Part shown: piece after piece, positions 42,027 through 50,061 of the stretch | How the letters are laid out: each line of letters starts with the position of its first letter | How positions within the stretch are numbered: the stretch's first letter is position 1 | NCBI RefSeq assembly: GCF_009834565.1 | Contig: NZ_CP019428.1 | Location: 372,001 to 436,000, forward strand | DNA length: 64,000 bases | Reading direction: 5' to 3' | DNA from: Pseudomonas sp. R76 | GTDB lineage: Bacteria; Pseudomonadota; Gammaproteobacteria; Pseudomonadales; Pseudomonadaceae | Position numbers and translations under genes: made by a program | The notes under the pieces: model-generated | The model's input: only the letters and a program-made list of their open reading frames with translations | What the model was told of the DNA's origin: nothing | Databases searched by the model: none

Positions 42027-43102
42027 AGAATCCAGTCATCATCCTCTGCTGTTGAATTGTTTTCACACAGCAAGTCTAACTGATAGTTTATATGAAGGTT
42101 GACGCGCACGGCAATTGCAGTTACTGGGGCGTTAATGGTGTTGCCCTCTCGACTTACAGTGTTCTTAAGCATTTGAGCTCCCCATGAGCCGCTATCCCCC
42201 ACTTCAGGATGCTCGTTCAGCAGTGTTCTTGCAGCGTCTATATAACCCTCGCCCTTAGTCTTAGGGCGCCTTTCAAAGAACCAAAAACCGTCGCTTGGAA
42301 CATCTAGCCGTGGAAGAAATACCCCACCTTCATCGTCGTAAACTACGGAGTGGATTGATACGTGGTCTCCATATTTGACGATATCAGAACCTATCTCGTC
42401 ATAAAGAATATTTTCTAGTATCTCTATCTTTCCTGAGGTTTCGCTACCTTCATTGAGTGAGGGGATCACTGAGCGAGGGAAGCTAGTTCCGGCCAAAACT
42501 CGAGGTACCTGGGGAACTTCTTCGACAATTGTGTTTATTGTCCTAAGAATGCTTTCGAGTACCCCTGGTTTTATATTTTTTGTAGATAGGTCTCGGATAT
42601 AGGCGGCATCTATGACTATTAGTGAATTCTCTGGGTTTTCGAGTGCGTAAAGAGCGTTTAGCGTATTTTCTAAATCACTTTTGAAATCTCTTATTCTGAA
42701 TACTGGCGCGCGCCCAAGCCGTTCTAATGCTAGAGCTTGTCGGACTATCTCTCGTCCTTTTGCCCCCGGGGTGAATTGAACCGTAGGGATTACTTTTTCG
42801 TTATTTCTTACAAAGTCTACCCAGTTCTTAAAATCTGATTCTGGGTCAAGCAGATTACGTACAGCTTGGTTTTGGTGTTGTAAGTCTCGAGTGAGATCCA
42901 ATATAAAACTTCTGCCATCTACGCACTCGCTAATTTTGGCGATGGCTTTATCGCAATCTTCAGAGTTTCTCCATTTTCCCAGCGTTATTAGCGGGAAAAG
43001 ACTATCTTTTGCTTCTGGGGATAAATGGGCGTAACCGTTCAGCTCGGCTTGTCGAGTTCGAATTATTGGGAAGTAGTTATAGTCTTTAAAATTTATAGTC
43101 AT
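42023..43102 (-). CDS. Beta-family protein (T4 beta-like, sce7725 type)
   Basis: A 359-residue protein resembling the beta protein family (T4 beta protein, sce7725). Characteristic are FPIIRTRQAELNGYAHLSPEAKDSLFPLITLGKW at the N-terminus and VFRIRD, LIVIDAAYIRD in the middle, with a TIM-barrel-like alternation. The function is not known; relatives are found beside sce7726-type proteins. The start is ATG at 43102, with a GTG one codon earlier. It is coupled to the upstream membrane-protein gene (TGATG). Its codon use is AT-rich, unlike the chromosome. Confidence 0.68.
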   Translation of the reverse strand: MTINFKDYNYFPIIRTRQAELNGYAHLSPEAKDSLFPLITLGKWRNSEDCDKAIAKISECVDGRSFILDLTRDLQHQNQAVRNLLDPESDFKNWVDFVRNNEKVIPTVQFTPGAKGREIVRQALALERLGRAPVFRIRDFKSDLENTLNALYALENPENSLIVIDAAYIRDLSTKNIKPGVLESILRTINTIVEEVPQVPRVLAGTSFPRSVIPSLNEGSETSGKIEILENILYDEIGSDIVKYGDHVSIHSVVYDDEGGVFLPRLDVPSDGFWFFERRPKTKGEGYIDAARTLLNEHPEVGDSGSWGAQMLKNTVSREGNTINAPVTAIAVRVNLHINYQLDLLCENNSTAEDDDWIL

Positions 43103-43515
43103 CACTCGTCCCTATGCTCGTTTGTGTTGTCCATATGAGCTGCAAGTTTGTTGCGTATTGTTTCTTTAATTGGTTCTGGGTTTATCATTGAAGACAGTGC
43201 AGCGGAGATGTTTCGGTAAGATACAAGATCATTCTGCTGGGAAATCAAATCATTTTGATGTTTGATGGAGTCATCTTTTGCTCGCACAATTTCATTTTGT
43301 AGAGTTTCTATTGCACTAGATGAATGGTTTTGCAATGTCTGTATTGCTTTAAATGCGCTCACACTAAGTATAATAGTAATGATCGCTGATGCCAGCCATC
43401 CTGAAAGCGATACAACATTCGCATTGCTGTCTGGATTAGCGAGATAAATACTTAATCCTACGCTCGCGAACCCTATGAGCAGACTTATAATTGACACAAT
43501 TCTATCCAGGTTCAT
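43102..43515 (-). CDS. Two-helix membrane protein with coiled coil
   Basis: A 137-residue protein. Two membrane helices are predicted at about residues 7-25 (VSIISLLIGFASVGLSIYL) and 40-60 (WLASAIITIILSVSAFKAI), then a heptad-like coiled coil of about 60 residues (AIETLQNEIVRAKDDSIKHQ onwards) in the cytoplasm or periplasm. I recognise no family. It is the first gene of a two-gene operon with the beta-family gene, and its stop overlaps the next start, so it is likely part of the same system, perhaps a membrane anchor or an oligomerising sensor. Confidence 0.7.
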   Translation of the reverse strand: MNLDRIVSIISLLIGFASVGLSIYLANPDSNANVVSLSGWLASAIITIILSVSAFKAIQTLQNHSSSAIETLQNEIVRAKDDSIKHQNDLISQQNDLVSYRNISAALSSMINPEPIKETIRNKLAAHMDNTNEHRDE

Positions 43516-43674
43516 TGCATTCCGAGTCCGATTCGAATGTGGTGGCCAGATGCTATACGAGTTCCGTGCTTTTTGGCAGTAGGCAATGCAGATAGCAGCT
43601 TTCTGACCCGAGGAATGAGCGTGTCACATGGGTGCTGCGATGATAGGAAATATGTTCAGTTATGCGCAGACCAT

Positions 43675-43719
43675 AACCCGAGACCAAGGCAGCTCGCTGC
43701 CGCAGCATGTCGAGGGTTG
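43675..43719 (-). repeat. 46-bp inverted repeat, right copy
   Basis: Reverse complement of 40858-40903 with one substitution and one missing G. It begins AACCCGAGACCAAGGCAGC and ends CGAGGGTTG. It lies 30 bp after the 3' end of the tyrosine recombinase gene. Confidence 0.85.
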
Positions 43720-43749
43720 GAGGCACGGTCTCGGATAGTCTCTCATAGG

Positions 43750-44796
43750 TCAACTGCATTTTTTCTCGGACACTCGAAGCAACGGGATGGGGCTTCGCGT
43801 TTGCAAAATTGGGCGTGCTGCATGAACCGAGGATGGAGAGACGTCTGAGCCCCCTGATCTTCCGATCTGGAATTGGCCGTAATAGCTCAACGTTTTATTC
43901 ACGCAATGTCCCATTGCCGCTGAGACCTCATCGTGATTCAGGTGTGCCGAACGCTTAAGATCGCTACCGAAGGCATGGCGTAAGCAATAGGGCGTAACTC
44001 TGGGGCCGTTGGGCCAAAGCTTTTTCCCCGCTGCGGTCATGGCCGCTCTGAAATTTGTTTGTTTCTCGATAGAAATGATAGTGCCACCGCTTGCTGCTTG
44101 GTGCTTACCTTGGAGCACCTCGATGAGGCGGCGTACCAATGGATGGCTGTGATCATCCAGTGAGTATCGAAGCTCCCTCCAAGGTTGTCCTTTACTTGCT
44201 GTGACCTTGATTCCACTGTCGATTCGTATCAGCAGTTCGGTAGCAGAAAAAGTCACGTTCACGCCTTTTTCAAGCTCACCTGGTCGACATCCGCAAATCG
44301 CGCTGACAAGGTAGGGAATCTGGTATTTGCCATGCTCAGTCTCGTCGGCCATCAGATCGCGCCAGTTGGACGGCAGTTTATGAAGATCTTGGCGCTTTGA
44401 CCTTCGTCTTTTAGTCTTTTCTAGTGGGCAGGCATCTGTACTCTCTGCGATCGCATTGAGCATTTTCAAGGTGCCATTAATGACCTCTATGTGCCGATGG
44501 AAATCCTCTGTGTGCTGCCCTCGCTGCGCCTTATCCTGAAGGCGAATTTGCCTCTCAAGCACCTGCATCAGAACGTATTTAATGGCCGCCTTACGTCTGT
44601 GATATGTCGACTTGCTTGTTGTATCTCGGATGGCAGGAAGTATTTTGTCGATATCCGATTCGCTTTTGGCGAGCAGCCGCTTAGCCTCGCTCTCATAGCC
44701 TTTTATGGTCTGCTCAGATAGAGAATTGGACACCTGATTCTTTAAATGCTGTCTGGCCTCTACTATGAGAGCAAATGCTTCTGACTGTGTCCTCAT
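43750..44796 (-). CDS. Tyrosine recombinase
   Basis: A 348-residue integrase-fold protein. In the C-terminal domain the first active-site Arg is in CGCRPGEL, the box II Arg is in PYCLRHAFGSDL (the usual HxLRH has Tyr at the first position), GH in AAMGHCVNKT and the nucleophile in LSYYGQF. The start at 44796 is preceded by AAAGGAAT. It is unlike the tRNA-proximal integrase in sequence. It lies downstream of pilV, where plasmid R64 carries the shufflon recombinase, and also directly beside the right inverted repeat of the cargo. The HxxR deviation may matter for activity. Confidence 0.82.
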   Translation of the reverse strand: MRTQSEAFALIVEARQHLKNQVSNSLSEQTIKGYESEAKRLLAKSESDIDKILPAIRDTTSKSTYHRRKAAIKYVLMQVLERQIRLQDKAQRGQHTEDFHRHIEVINGTLKMLNAIAESTDACPLEKTKRRRSKRQDLHKLPSNWRDLMADETEHGKYQIPYLVSAICGCRPGELEKGVNVTFSATELLIRIDSGIKVTASKGQPWRELRYSLDDHSHPLVRRLIEVLQGKHQAASGGTIISIEKQTNFRAAMTAAGKKLWPNGPRVTPYCLRHAFGSDLKRSAHLNHDEVSAAMGHCVNKTLSYYGQFQIGRSGGSDVSPSSVHAARPILQTRSPIPLLRVSEKKCS

Positions 44797-44810
44797 ACCT
44801 ATTCCTTTTT

Positions 44811-44977
44811 GTGACCTGAGACTTTTCTGTGGCTGACGGAAAGGGCGCTTTTCACTACGTGAATCGACTACGTCGACCAGCGCCCACATTCACGCAGGTG
44901 CGTGAATGTGTTTTATTTTTAGGTCACATGCGGCGCATCTTTTTTTAGGTCACTGATGACTATCGTATTTAGGTCAC
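44811..44977. repeat. AGGTCAC repeat cluster upstream of the recombinase
   Basis: AGGTCAC with a T-rich lead occurs at 44921, 44947 and 44971 (spacing 26 and 24 bp), and its inverse GTGACCT at 44811. Between them, CACATTCACGCA / TGCGTGAATGTG (44886-44910) form a nearly perfect palindrome. The set lies in the promoter region of the recombinase gene and looks like operator or accessory-protein sites; direct repeats spaced by about 25 bp also resemble small iterons. Confidence 0.6.
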
Positions 44978-45016
44978 GAGTGTCCCTATTTACATGTCCT
45001 GAGATTTGGGCTTTTG

Positions 45017-46279
45017 CTATGGCAGGACGCACGAGTACATAAAGCAAGGTTGACAACTACCGTTAACTTGCCCGCCTGTGAGGACCGGGATTAATCCTGC
45101 AGGGCAATTAAATCCACCTGTCATTTGGTTTACGTAAGTCCCAGCCCCACCAGTCATGAATCCGCTGCCAATGCCGCGGATGCTACCCGCCCCTTTCCAT
45201 GCGCCGGATTGGCAAGATAGTGTTAGGCCTGCCGCAGTTCGACCGACTAGGCCATTGGGGGAGCACGCTGCGCCTTCAGTCGCAACGCCGTTGAGCTGTA
45301 GATACTCACCTACGGTGGTTCTGCCGTTAGACTGCAAAGTCCCACCCGCAATCGCCCCGCCGGTGTAAACGCCCTTGTCACCATATGAGCGAACCCAGCT
45401 AGGATCGGTCATGTACCAGCCGCCGTTCCACTTTTCGTTGTACCAGCCAGTGTCGCCGCGAGTCTTGAACCAGCCGCCGGTATAGGTTTCACCGGTGGTG
45501 TCCGTTGTACCCGCTTTAACTGTCCCGGTAACCGCAGCGTTGCTGGCGTTTACGGTCGTTGCATTGACATTAGTGGCGTTCACATTTGCAGCGTTGTTGA
45601 GGTTGTTTCCCTTCATATCGATCGAGGTGTTCATTTCATTGACTTCCGGATGGCCCGGCACGGCGTTCCGATAGAGGTAGTCGTCGGTGAGGGCTCCATC
45701 ATCAAAAAACAGCGCGGTCGCAAGATGGCCTTCACCTGGTGAAGTGCCATAGGGCGCCAAAGAAACATTCCACCCTCCATATGTACCTTCAACGACACTG
45801 GTATCGATGTTCGAGATGTACCCGCCTCTTGCGCCCACCTGCTTAGAGATTCGACGGATGCTGGTTTCCGGAATTGTTTCCCCTCCGGTAGTGATGACCA
45901 AGGTTTGAAGCTTGTTTGCTGTTGGCTTAATAGCAAGCACCGAATAGCTTTGGCCAAAGTTATTTATGTCAGTCACGCTAGGTGGTAGATAACCGGTGTT
46001 TTTAAGCATGCCCACGGTAATGTTGGCCGGCTCCGTCGGTGTTGCGACATTGAGAACGGCAGCGTAGTTGTCTTTAATGTATGCACTTGCTGCATCCGAA
46101 ATGATTTTTTGATGATCAGCCGCGGATTGTCCCGCCATGTTATCTGCATGGTCGAACATCGCTTGAGAGCCAATCCCCAATGCGGCTACCACCAGTATCA
46201 GTACAACGATCATTTCGATTGTGGCAAAGCCTGATTGCCCACTGGATTTTAAGTTGATTTGCTGCTTGAATCTCCGCAT
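45017..46279 (-). CDS. pilV: PilV-type conjugative pilus tip adhesin
   Basis: A 420-residue PilV of the IncI (R64) thin-pilus family. The N-terminus has a short basic leader with prepilin cleavage at G|F in SGFATIEMIVVLILVV, followed by a hydrophobic helix. The C-terminal part contains GGWFKTRGDTGWYNEKW and CSPNGLVGRTAAGLTLSCQSGAW, the segment where R64 shufflons join constant and variable parts, then about 60 variable residues. In R64 the variable end decides which recipient cells are recognised in liquid mating. No prepilin, pilus ATPase or usher gene is in the element, so it depends on a helper. Confidence 0.86.
   Translation of the reverse strand: MRRFKQQINLKSSGQSGFATIEMIVVLILVVAALGIGSQAMFDHADNMAGQSAADHQKIISDAASAYIKDNYAAVLNVATPTEPANITVGMLKNTGYLPPSVTDINNFGQSYSVLAIKPTANKLQTLVITTGGETIPETSIRRISKQVGARGGYISNIDTSVVEGTYGGWNVSLAPYGTSPGEGHLATALFFDDGALTDDYLYRNAVPGHPEVNEMNTSIDMKGNNLNNAANVNATNVNATTVNASNAAVTGTVKAGTTDTTGETYTGGWFKTRGDTGWYNEKWNGGWYMTDPSWVRSYGDKGVYTGGAIAGGTLQSNGRTTVGEYLQLNGVATEGAACSPNGLVGRTAAGLTLSCQSGAWKGAGSIRGIGSGFMTGGAGTYVNQMTGGFNCPAGLIPVLTGGQVNGSCQPCFMYSCVLP
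45197..45215 (-). other. Shufflon-like sfx site inside pilV
   Basis: On the minus strand TTGCCAATCCGGCGCATGG matches the R64 shufflon repeat as I recall it, GTGCCAATCCGGTNNNTGG, except at the first base and the base after CCGG. It encodes CQSGAW at the constant/variable junction of PilV. I find no second inverted copy in the element. Confidence 0.6.
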
Positions 46280-46320
46280 GATTTCTCTCTTTGAGTTTTA
46301 GTCTGCTTTGGAGGTTTTGA

Positions 46321-46659
46321 ATGAGTAACTCTGATTATCAAGGTGGTCTTGGTGCCGGTTTTGCTCGTGCACGATCCATCCAGAATGAATATGAATCTAA
46401 GATTGCTGAGTGGCGTGCTCACTCAAATAAATTAAAGACTCAAGTTTCCGCACTGAGTGAGCGTGTGGTAATCATGCAAGCCGATTTCGACGCAAATAAT
46501 CATTTGCTCCGCTTGCTCATGGATGAGTTAAGGGCTGTAAAGCCAAACTCTCATCTGTTACTCAAGCAAAATCGTGATGCCATTCGCCAAGAGGTTTTCG
46601 AGGAATGCATGATTGAAAGTGGCTATGAAGTTTCAAGCCCGAAAGGCTTTTCCCGGTAA
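46321..46659 (+). CDS. Coiled-coil hypothetical protein (112 aa)
   Basis: A 112-residue protein with a Gly-rich start (YQGGLGAGFARARSI) and an amphipathic helix, probably a coiled coil (about residues 20-85). It is the only gene of the element's middle on the plus strand, diverging from pilV by 41 bp and converging on traY. TTGGAGG precedes the ATG. No family is recognised. Candidates include a regulator or exclusion factor, but there is no sequence support. Confidence 0.6.
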   Translation: MSNSDYQGGLGAGFARARSIQNEYESKIAEWRAHSNKLKTQVSALSERVVIMQADFDANNHLLRLLMDELRAVKPNSHLLLKQNRDAIRQEVFEECMIESGYEVSSPKGFSR

Positions 46660-46685
46660 TAACCTCTTTCCCCAAGACTGAGTTC

Positions 46686-48950
46686 TCAGTCACCTGGTCT
46701 CGGGCCACTTCCAAGAAGATCTTTATTGCTTGGTGAGTTTGAGCCGCTCGGCCCCGGGGTGCCGCTTCCCTCCGGCCCAAGTGACTTATGCCCGCTCCCG
46801 CCCAAGCCTCCAGACGCCCCATGCTTGGCCTCTCTGACACCACCGATGAAAACATCGTGACCGCTGTCGCCCGTGCTCTGGGCGTCTCCGATGCCGCCGG
46901 CAGCGTGACCAATCCACCGAATGATATTGTCTGGCACCCAATGGATCAGGCTAAAAACGATGTGCACGACAGTGGTCATCACGATTACATAGATGGCCAC
47001 GTAAGCTACGAAGGAGACTATCCCAGTCATGGAGTCGGCCTGAATGCCTGCCACAACGGACATGAAGCCAACGTTGATGAAGCCCACAATCGGCTGCGTC
47101 AGTAGCATTCCGCCTATCAGTCCAAACAGCATGAGTGCTGGGCGCATTACCAGCGAGAGGATCATCATGTAACCCTGGCCAGCCTTGCCGACTGCATCGT
47201 CGCCGTCCGGGTGAATGTGCGCAACGGCGAACAGGGGTGCGGCGATCACTGACTCAAGCACCAGGACGAACCAGTTCACTACGGAGGTAATCCATGTGAT
47301 GAATGGGATCATTGGCACATAGGTGCTCAACGTAGCGCCGAAGAAAAATAAACTGATCAGTAAGACTGTGATCAATGAGGAAAGAAATTGGAAAACAGCT
47401 CCGGCGTCGAAGCCAACCTTCACCGTCGCCTGAGCTGCCCAAGAGTTTGAGACGCCCACCGCACTTGCCATTGCAGTCATCATCACCTCACCGGTCGTGA
47501 CGATCACATCTCCGAAGGATTTCATCTGGCTCATGTGGTTCAAATTCGAGCCGGCAATGCTTTGAGTCATCTGGTTGATAGCACCCATGAAAGGGGCCGA
47601 AAGCATTTTTTTGACGTACTCCCATGCCCCTTCGCCGTCCCTTGGTGCGCGAATGTTCGTATCGGCGTAGTAAACGTTTCTGATGGACTCAACCCGATTC
47701 TTCGCGTATTCGTCAGCTGTCGTAATGACGTCCTGATACGTCTGCAGTGACTCCTTCGTTTCCTTGTCGATGATGTCGATCGGCTCGGCTGCCGGTAGAG
47801 CATTCAAGGTCGACTGCATGACATCGTTCATTTTGACGATGTGGTTGTACCAGGTTCCGGCAAACAGCCAGCCGCCGTCTTTCGCGCCAGAGAGGAAGTC
47901 AGCTCGGGCTCGATCGCTAGTCTGCGAAACGGCTGTTTTGGCTGCCGTCCGAAGTGAGTTTTCATACTTGTTTGCCGCAGAGTCGAGAACCCCTGCTTCA
48001 GGCTTCTGCCCTGCAACGATCTGCTGAGCCGTCGGGCGAATGTCGAGGATCATCTGCTGAACGGCTTTTGCATGAGCAGCGAGGATCGGCTCCTTGATGA
48101 TCTTGGTGTTGCTGTTGCCTTCCGAGGCTTCCCAGCTTTGTTTCCAGGTCAGTGCGCCGCAAACATCAGGATTCATGTAGGAGCTGTCGTTGGCTTTCCA
48201 TTTGTAGTCGATGACTGTGTACGAGGCATTGGCGTACTTCTGGATCATGTTCACCGCGCCATACACCGGGACGCCGTCCGGAAGGCCCACATCAAGCTCT
48301 CCGGTATTCGCCACTTTGCGTGGTGAGGAAACGGCTTGAATTCTGGTCGAGCGCCCCGAGGCCGCAAACTGCTTGTTCATGGCGGCGGCGCATACCTCGA
48401 ACTTCAGAATGCTGGCCGCCAATGGTCGTGAGTCGGGGATCATCGGGCGGGTGAGCATCCCGTCTCTCCCCATCTGGTCTACAGCCTGGCTCCAGATCGC
48501 ATCGCCAATACCGACGCCTTGGATCGCGAGCCAGAGCACGATGATTTGGATCAGCGAGTAACCATGCCCGAGGGGAAGGAGGAGGGCAGTGCCGCCGACA
48601 GTCCGAAGCGGAATCCAGATCGAGCTCATTTTCTTGCCAAGTACCTCGCCGTCATGTGCGGAGTCGATCGTGCCTTTGATCGTGGTGTAGCCCACGAGTA
48701 GCATGCCTAGGAAAAGCACCGCGCCACCGAAGACCCCCATCATGGAACCCATGACGTCCTCGGCTTCCCCTATTTGGACATTGCCCCCTGAATGGATGGT
48801 ACCAACGATGGAACCGAATACTTCCTCCAGAAAGTCGATCGACGTATCACCTGGTGGTGGGGTGAACTGCTGAAAGGGGCCATCTGCGGCTAGGGCTGGT
48901 CCGCAGGAAAGAGCCGCAAGCAGCATCAACAAACGGAGTGATAATTTCAT
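46686..48950 (-). CDS. traY: TraY/DotA-family conjugation membrane protein
   Basis: A 754-residue TraY/DotA protein of I-type (Dot/Icm-like) secretion systems. It has a signal peptide (ending ALAAD, about residue 22), membrane helices at about 70-90 and 115-155, a large periplasmic loop to about residue 500, then a cluster of helices to about 690 and a Gly/Ser/Pro-rich tail. In IncI plasmids TraY is the target by which ExcA blocks entry into cells carrying the plasmid. No other member of the system is encoded here. It is the third gene of a minus-strand operon, overlapping the one before by ATGA. Confidence 0.85.
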   Translation of the reverse strand: MKLSLRLLMLLAALSCGPALAADGPFQQFTPPPGDTSIDFLEEVFGSIVGTIHSGGNVQIGEAEDVMGSMMGVFGGAVLFLGMLLVGYTTIKGTIDSAHDGEVLGKKMSSIWIPLRTVGGTALLLPLGHGYSLIQIIVLWLAIQGVGIGDAIWSQAVDQMGRDGMLTRPMIPDSRPLAASILKFEVCAAAMNKQFAASGRSTRIQAVSSPRKVANTGELDVGLPDGVPVYGAVNMIQKYANASYTVIDYKWKANDSSYMNPDVCGALTWKQSWEASEGNSNTKIIKEPILAAHAKAVQQMILDIRPTAQQIVAGQKPEAGVLDSAANKYENSLRTAAKTAVSQTSDRARADFLSGAKDGGWLFAGTWYNHIVKMNDVMQSTLNALPAAEPIDIIDKETKESLQTYQDVITTADEYAKNRVESIRNVYYADTNIRAPRDGEGAWEYVKKMLSAPFMGAINQMTQSIAGSNLNHMSQMKSFGDVIVTTGEVMMTAMASAVGVSNSWAAQATVKVGFDAGAVFQFLSSLITVLLISLFFFGATLSTYVPMIPFITWITSVVNWFVLVLESVIAAPLFAVAHIHPDGDDAVGKAGQGYMMILSLVMRPALMLFGLIGGMLLTQPIVGFINVGFMSVVAGIQADSMTGIVSFVAYVAIYVIVMTTVVHIVFSLIHWVPDNIIRWIGHAAGGIGDAQSTGDSGHDVFIGGVREAKHGASGGLGGSGHKSLGPEGSGTPGPSGSNSPSNKDLLGSGPRPGD

Positions 48951-49252
48951 TTCTCAACGCTCGGGCTATTGGCTGAAACTTCGGTTACTGCCAAGGCGTC
49001 GTGCACATATAGCAACGTATAGGGCACCCCGACCAGCCTCCAATACAAGCCGTGACCATGGAGATAGAGCTGCATTGATATGTAGGTTGCGGCCGCGGTC
49101 AAAGGAAATATCCACCATCGCCGGAGACCACCCCATATTCTATGTTGCCCTGCGGGTAACAAAATATTGGATAGCACAAGCAATAGATAGAATATCCGAT
49201 TCGTTAAAGTTGTAAGTTTTGGCGAAGAAAGAAGTGATCTTATGCGCGGCAT
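48947..49252 (-). CDS. Small membrane protein coupled to traY
   Basis: A 101-residue protein with two or three membrane helices (FYLLLVLSNILLPA; WWIFPLTAAATYISMQLYL; VGVPYTLLYVHDALAV). It overlaps traY by ATGA and the preceding gene by 13 bases, so the three are translated together. I recognise no family. An assembly partner or exclusion protein for TraY is plausible from the context only. Confidence 0.65.
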   Translation of the reverse strand: MPRIRSLLSSPKLTTLTNRIFYLLLVLSNILLPAGQHRIWGGLRRWWIFPLTAAATYISMQLYLHGHGLYWRLVGVPYTLLYVHDALAVTEVSANSPSVEK

Positions 49253-49479
49253 GATAGAAGCTCCGCAACTTCAATCGTCCGGTAGAAAATTCTTCGGCCA
49301 ACCTGAACTTTGCAGTTTGAAAGCCCTACGGCTAGTTTTGACCGTTGAAGCAAGAATGCTCTGAGCCCACCCGGAGTTTTCTCCAGAAGATTGGCCATCT
49401 GGTCTTGGGATAGAAGCGGCCCATATCGACGTAAAAATTCGGATTCGAAGGTGGGTTTAAGATTGATAGCTGTGTTCAT
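49240..49479 (-). CDS. Small plasmid-type DNA-binding-like protein
   Basis: A 79-residue protein: SEFLRRYGPLLSQDQMANLLEKTPGGLRAFL followed by CKVQVGRRIFYRTIEVAELL. The pattern of a helix-turn-helix (QDQMANLLEKTPGGLRAFL) followed by a wing (GRRIFYRTIEVAELL) resembles excisionase/AlpA-like and 'plasmid-related' proteins of Pseudomonas. First gene of the traY operon, directly beside the AT-rich tract and iterons. It might regulate transfer or excision. Confidence 0.6.
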   Translation of the reverse strand: MNTAINLKPTFESEFLRRYGPLLSQDQMANLLEKTPGGLRAFLLQRSKLAVGLSNCKVQVGRRIFYRTIEVAELLSCRA

Positions 49480-50061
49480 TGGTGGGCTCTCAAGTCAGGT
49501 AGAGTGTGCCCATATAATTTGGAATAGCTTCCTTTTTTGTCAAATGTATTGTTGCGTATTATTTGTTGTCTGAATTTTATTGTTAGGGGTTATTGGTGTG
49601 GATTTGTCATTAAACCATATAATAGATGGGTAATTGGCTTTGGGTGTTATAGGGTTTTCTACTAAAAAACAGTGATAAGCCCAAAATTTAAATTTTTTCC
49701 CGTAGGAGAGAAAGTGTCGCTGCTAGGGTCCCCATATCTTTTCACCTTAAGCCCCATATCCTTTCACTTTATGCTCCCCATAAGCTTTCACCTTATAAAA
49801 AACGGCTCCCCATAAACGTTCACCTTGCGCCCCATATCCTTTCACCTTCGCCCCATAAGTATTCACCTGGCCGGTGATCTAGGCCACGTAGATCAAGGTG
49901 TTGAGCATCTCTAAACGTTTGTTTTGTATTGGCTAAAAGAAAAACATACAAACAGCACTGGACGGGGAGTGGGTTATTATCGAAACTAAAAGAAGTCAGC
50001 GTCTGCCCGGGGCGGCAACCCCAGGCAGCGCCTAACCACCAAGACCGCAGGAGGTCCTGAA
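49480..50061. other. Candidate replication/regulatory region of the element
   Basis: The 582-bp gap has an AT-rich tract (49500-49720), six iterons (49730-49869), an imperfect palindrome GATCTA/TAGATC (49877-49895) and an inverted repeat TTTGTTTTGTAT/ATACAAACAG further right (49917-49957), which probably belongs to the promoter of the genes at 50062 and 50300. The combination is that of an iteron origin (oriV). No recognisable Rep gene exists within the element. Confidence 0.5.
49730..49869 (+). repeat. Six 19-bp iterons
   Basis: Copies of CCCCATATCCTTTCACCTT begin at 49730, 49752, 49776, 49808, 49830 and 49851. Start-to-start distances are 22, 24, 32, 22 and 21 bases, about two helical turns each apart from one insertion. 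CCCCATA and TTCACCT are near-invariant, with a variable middle (TCC, GC, CG and similar). It is not a CRISPR array: the spacers are 2-13 bases. Confidence 0.9.

Noticed and set aside
43750..46279. A complete, active shufflon formed by pilV and the adjacent recombinase
   Set aside because: Only one sfx-like site and no alternative pilV C-terminal segments are visible between the two genes, so switching is not supported.
49730..49869. Repeats considered as a CRISPR array
   Set aside because: Copies are degenerate, spacers are only 2-13 bases, and no cas gene is present; iterons fit better.
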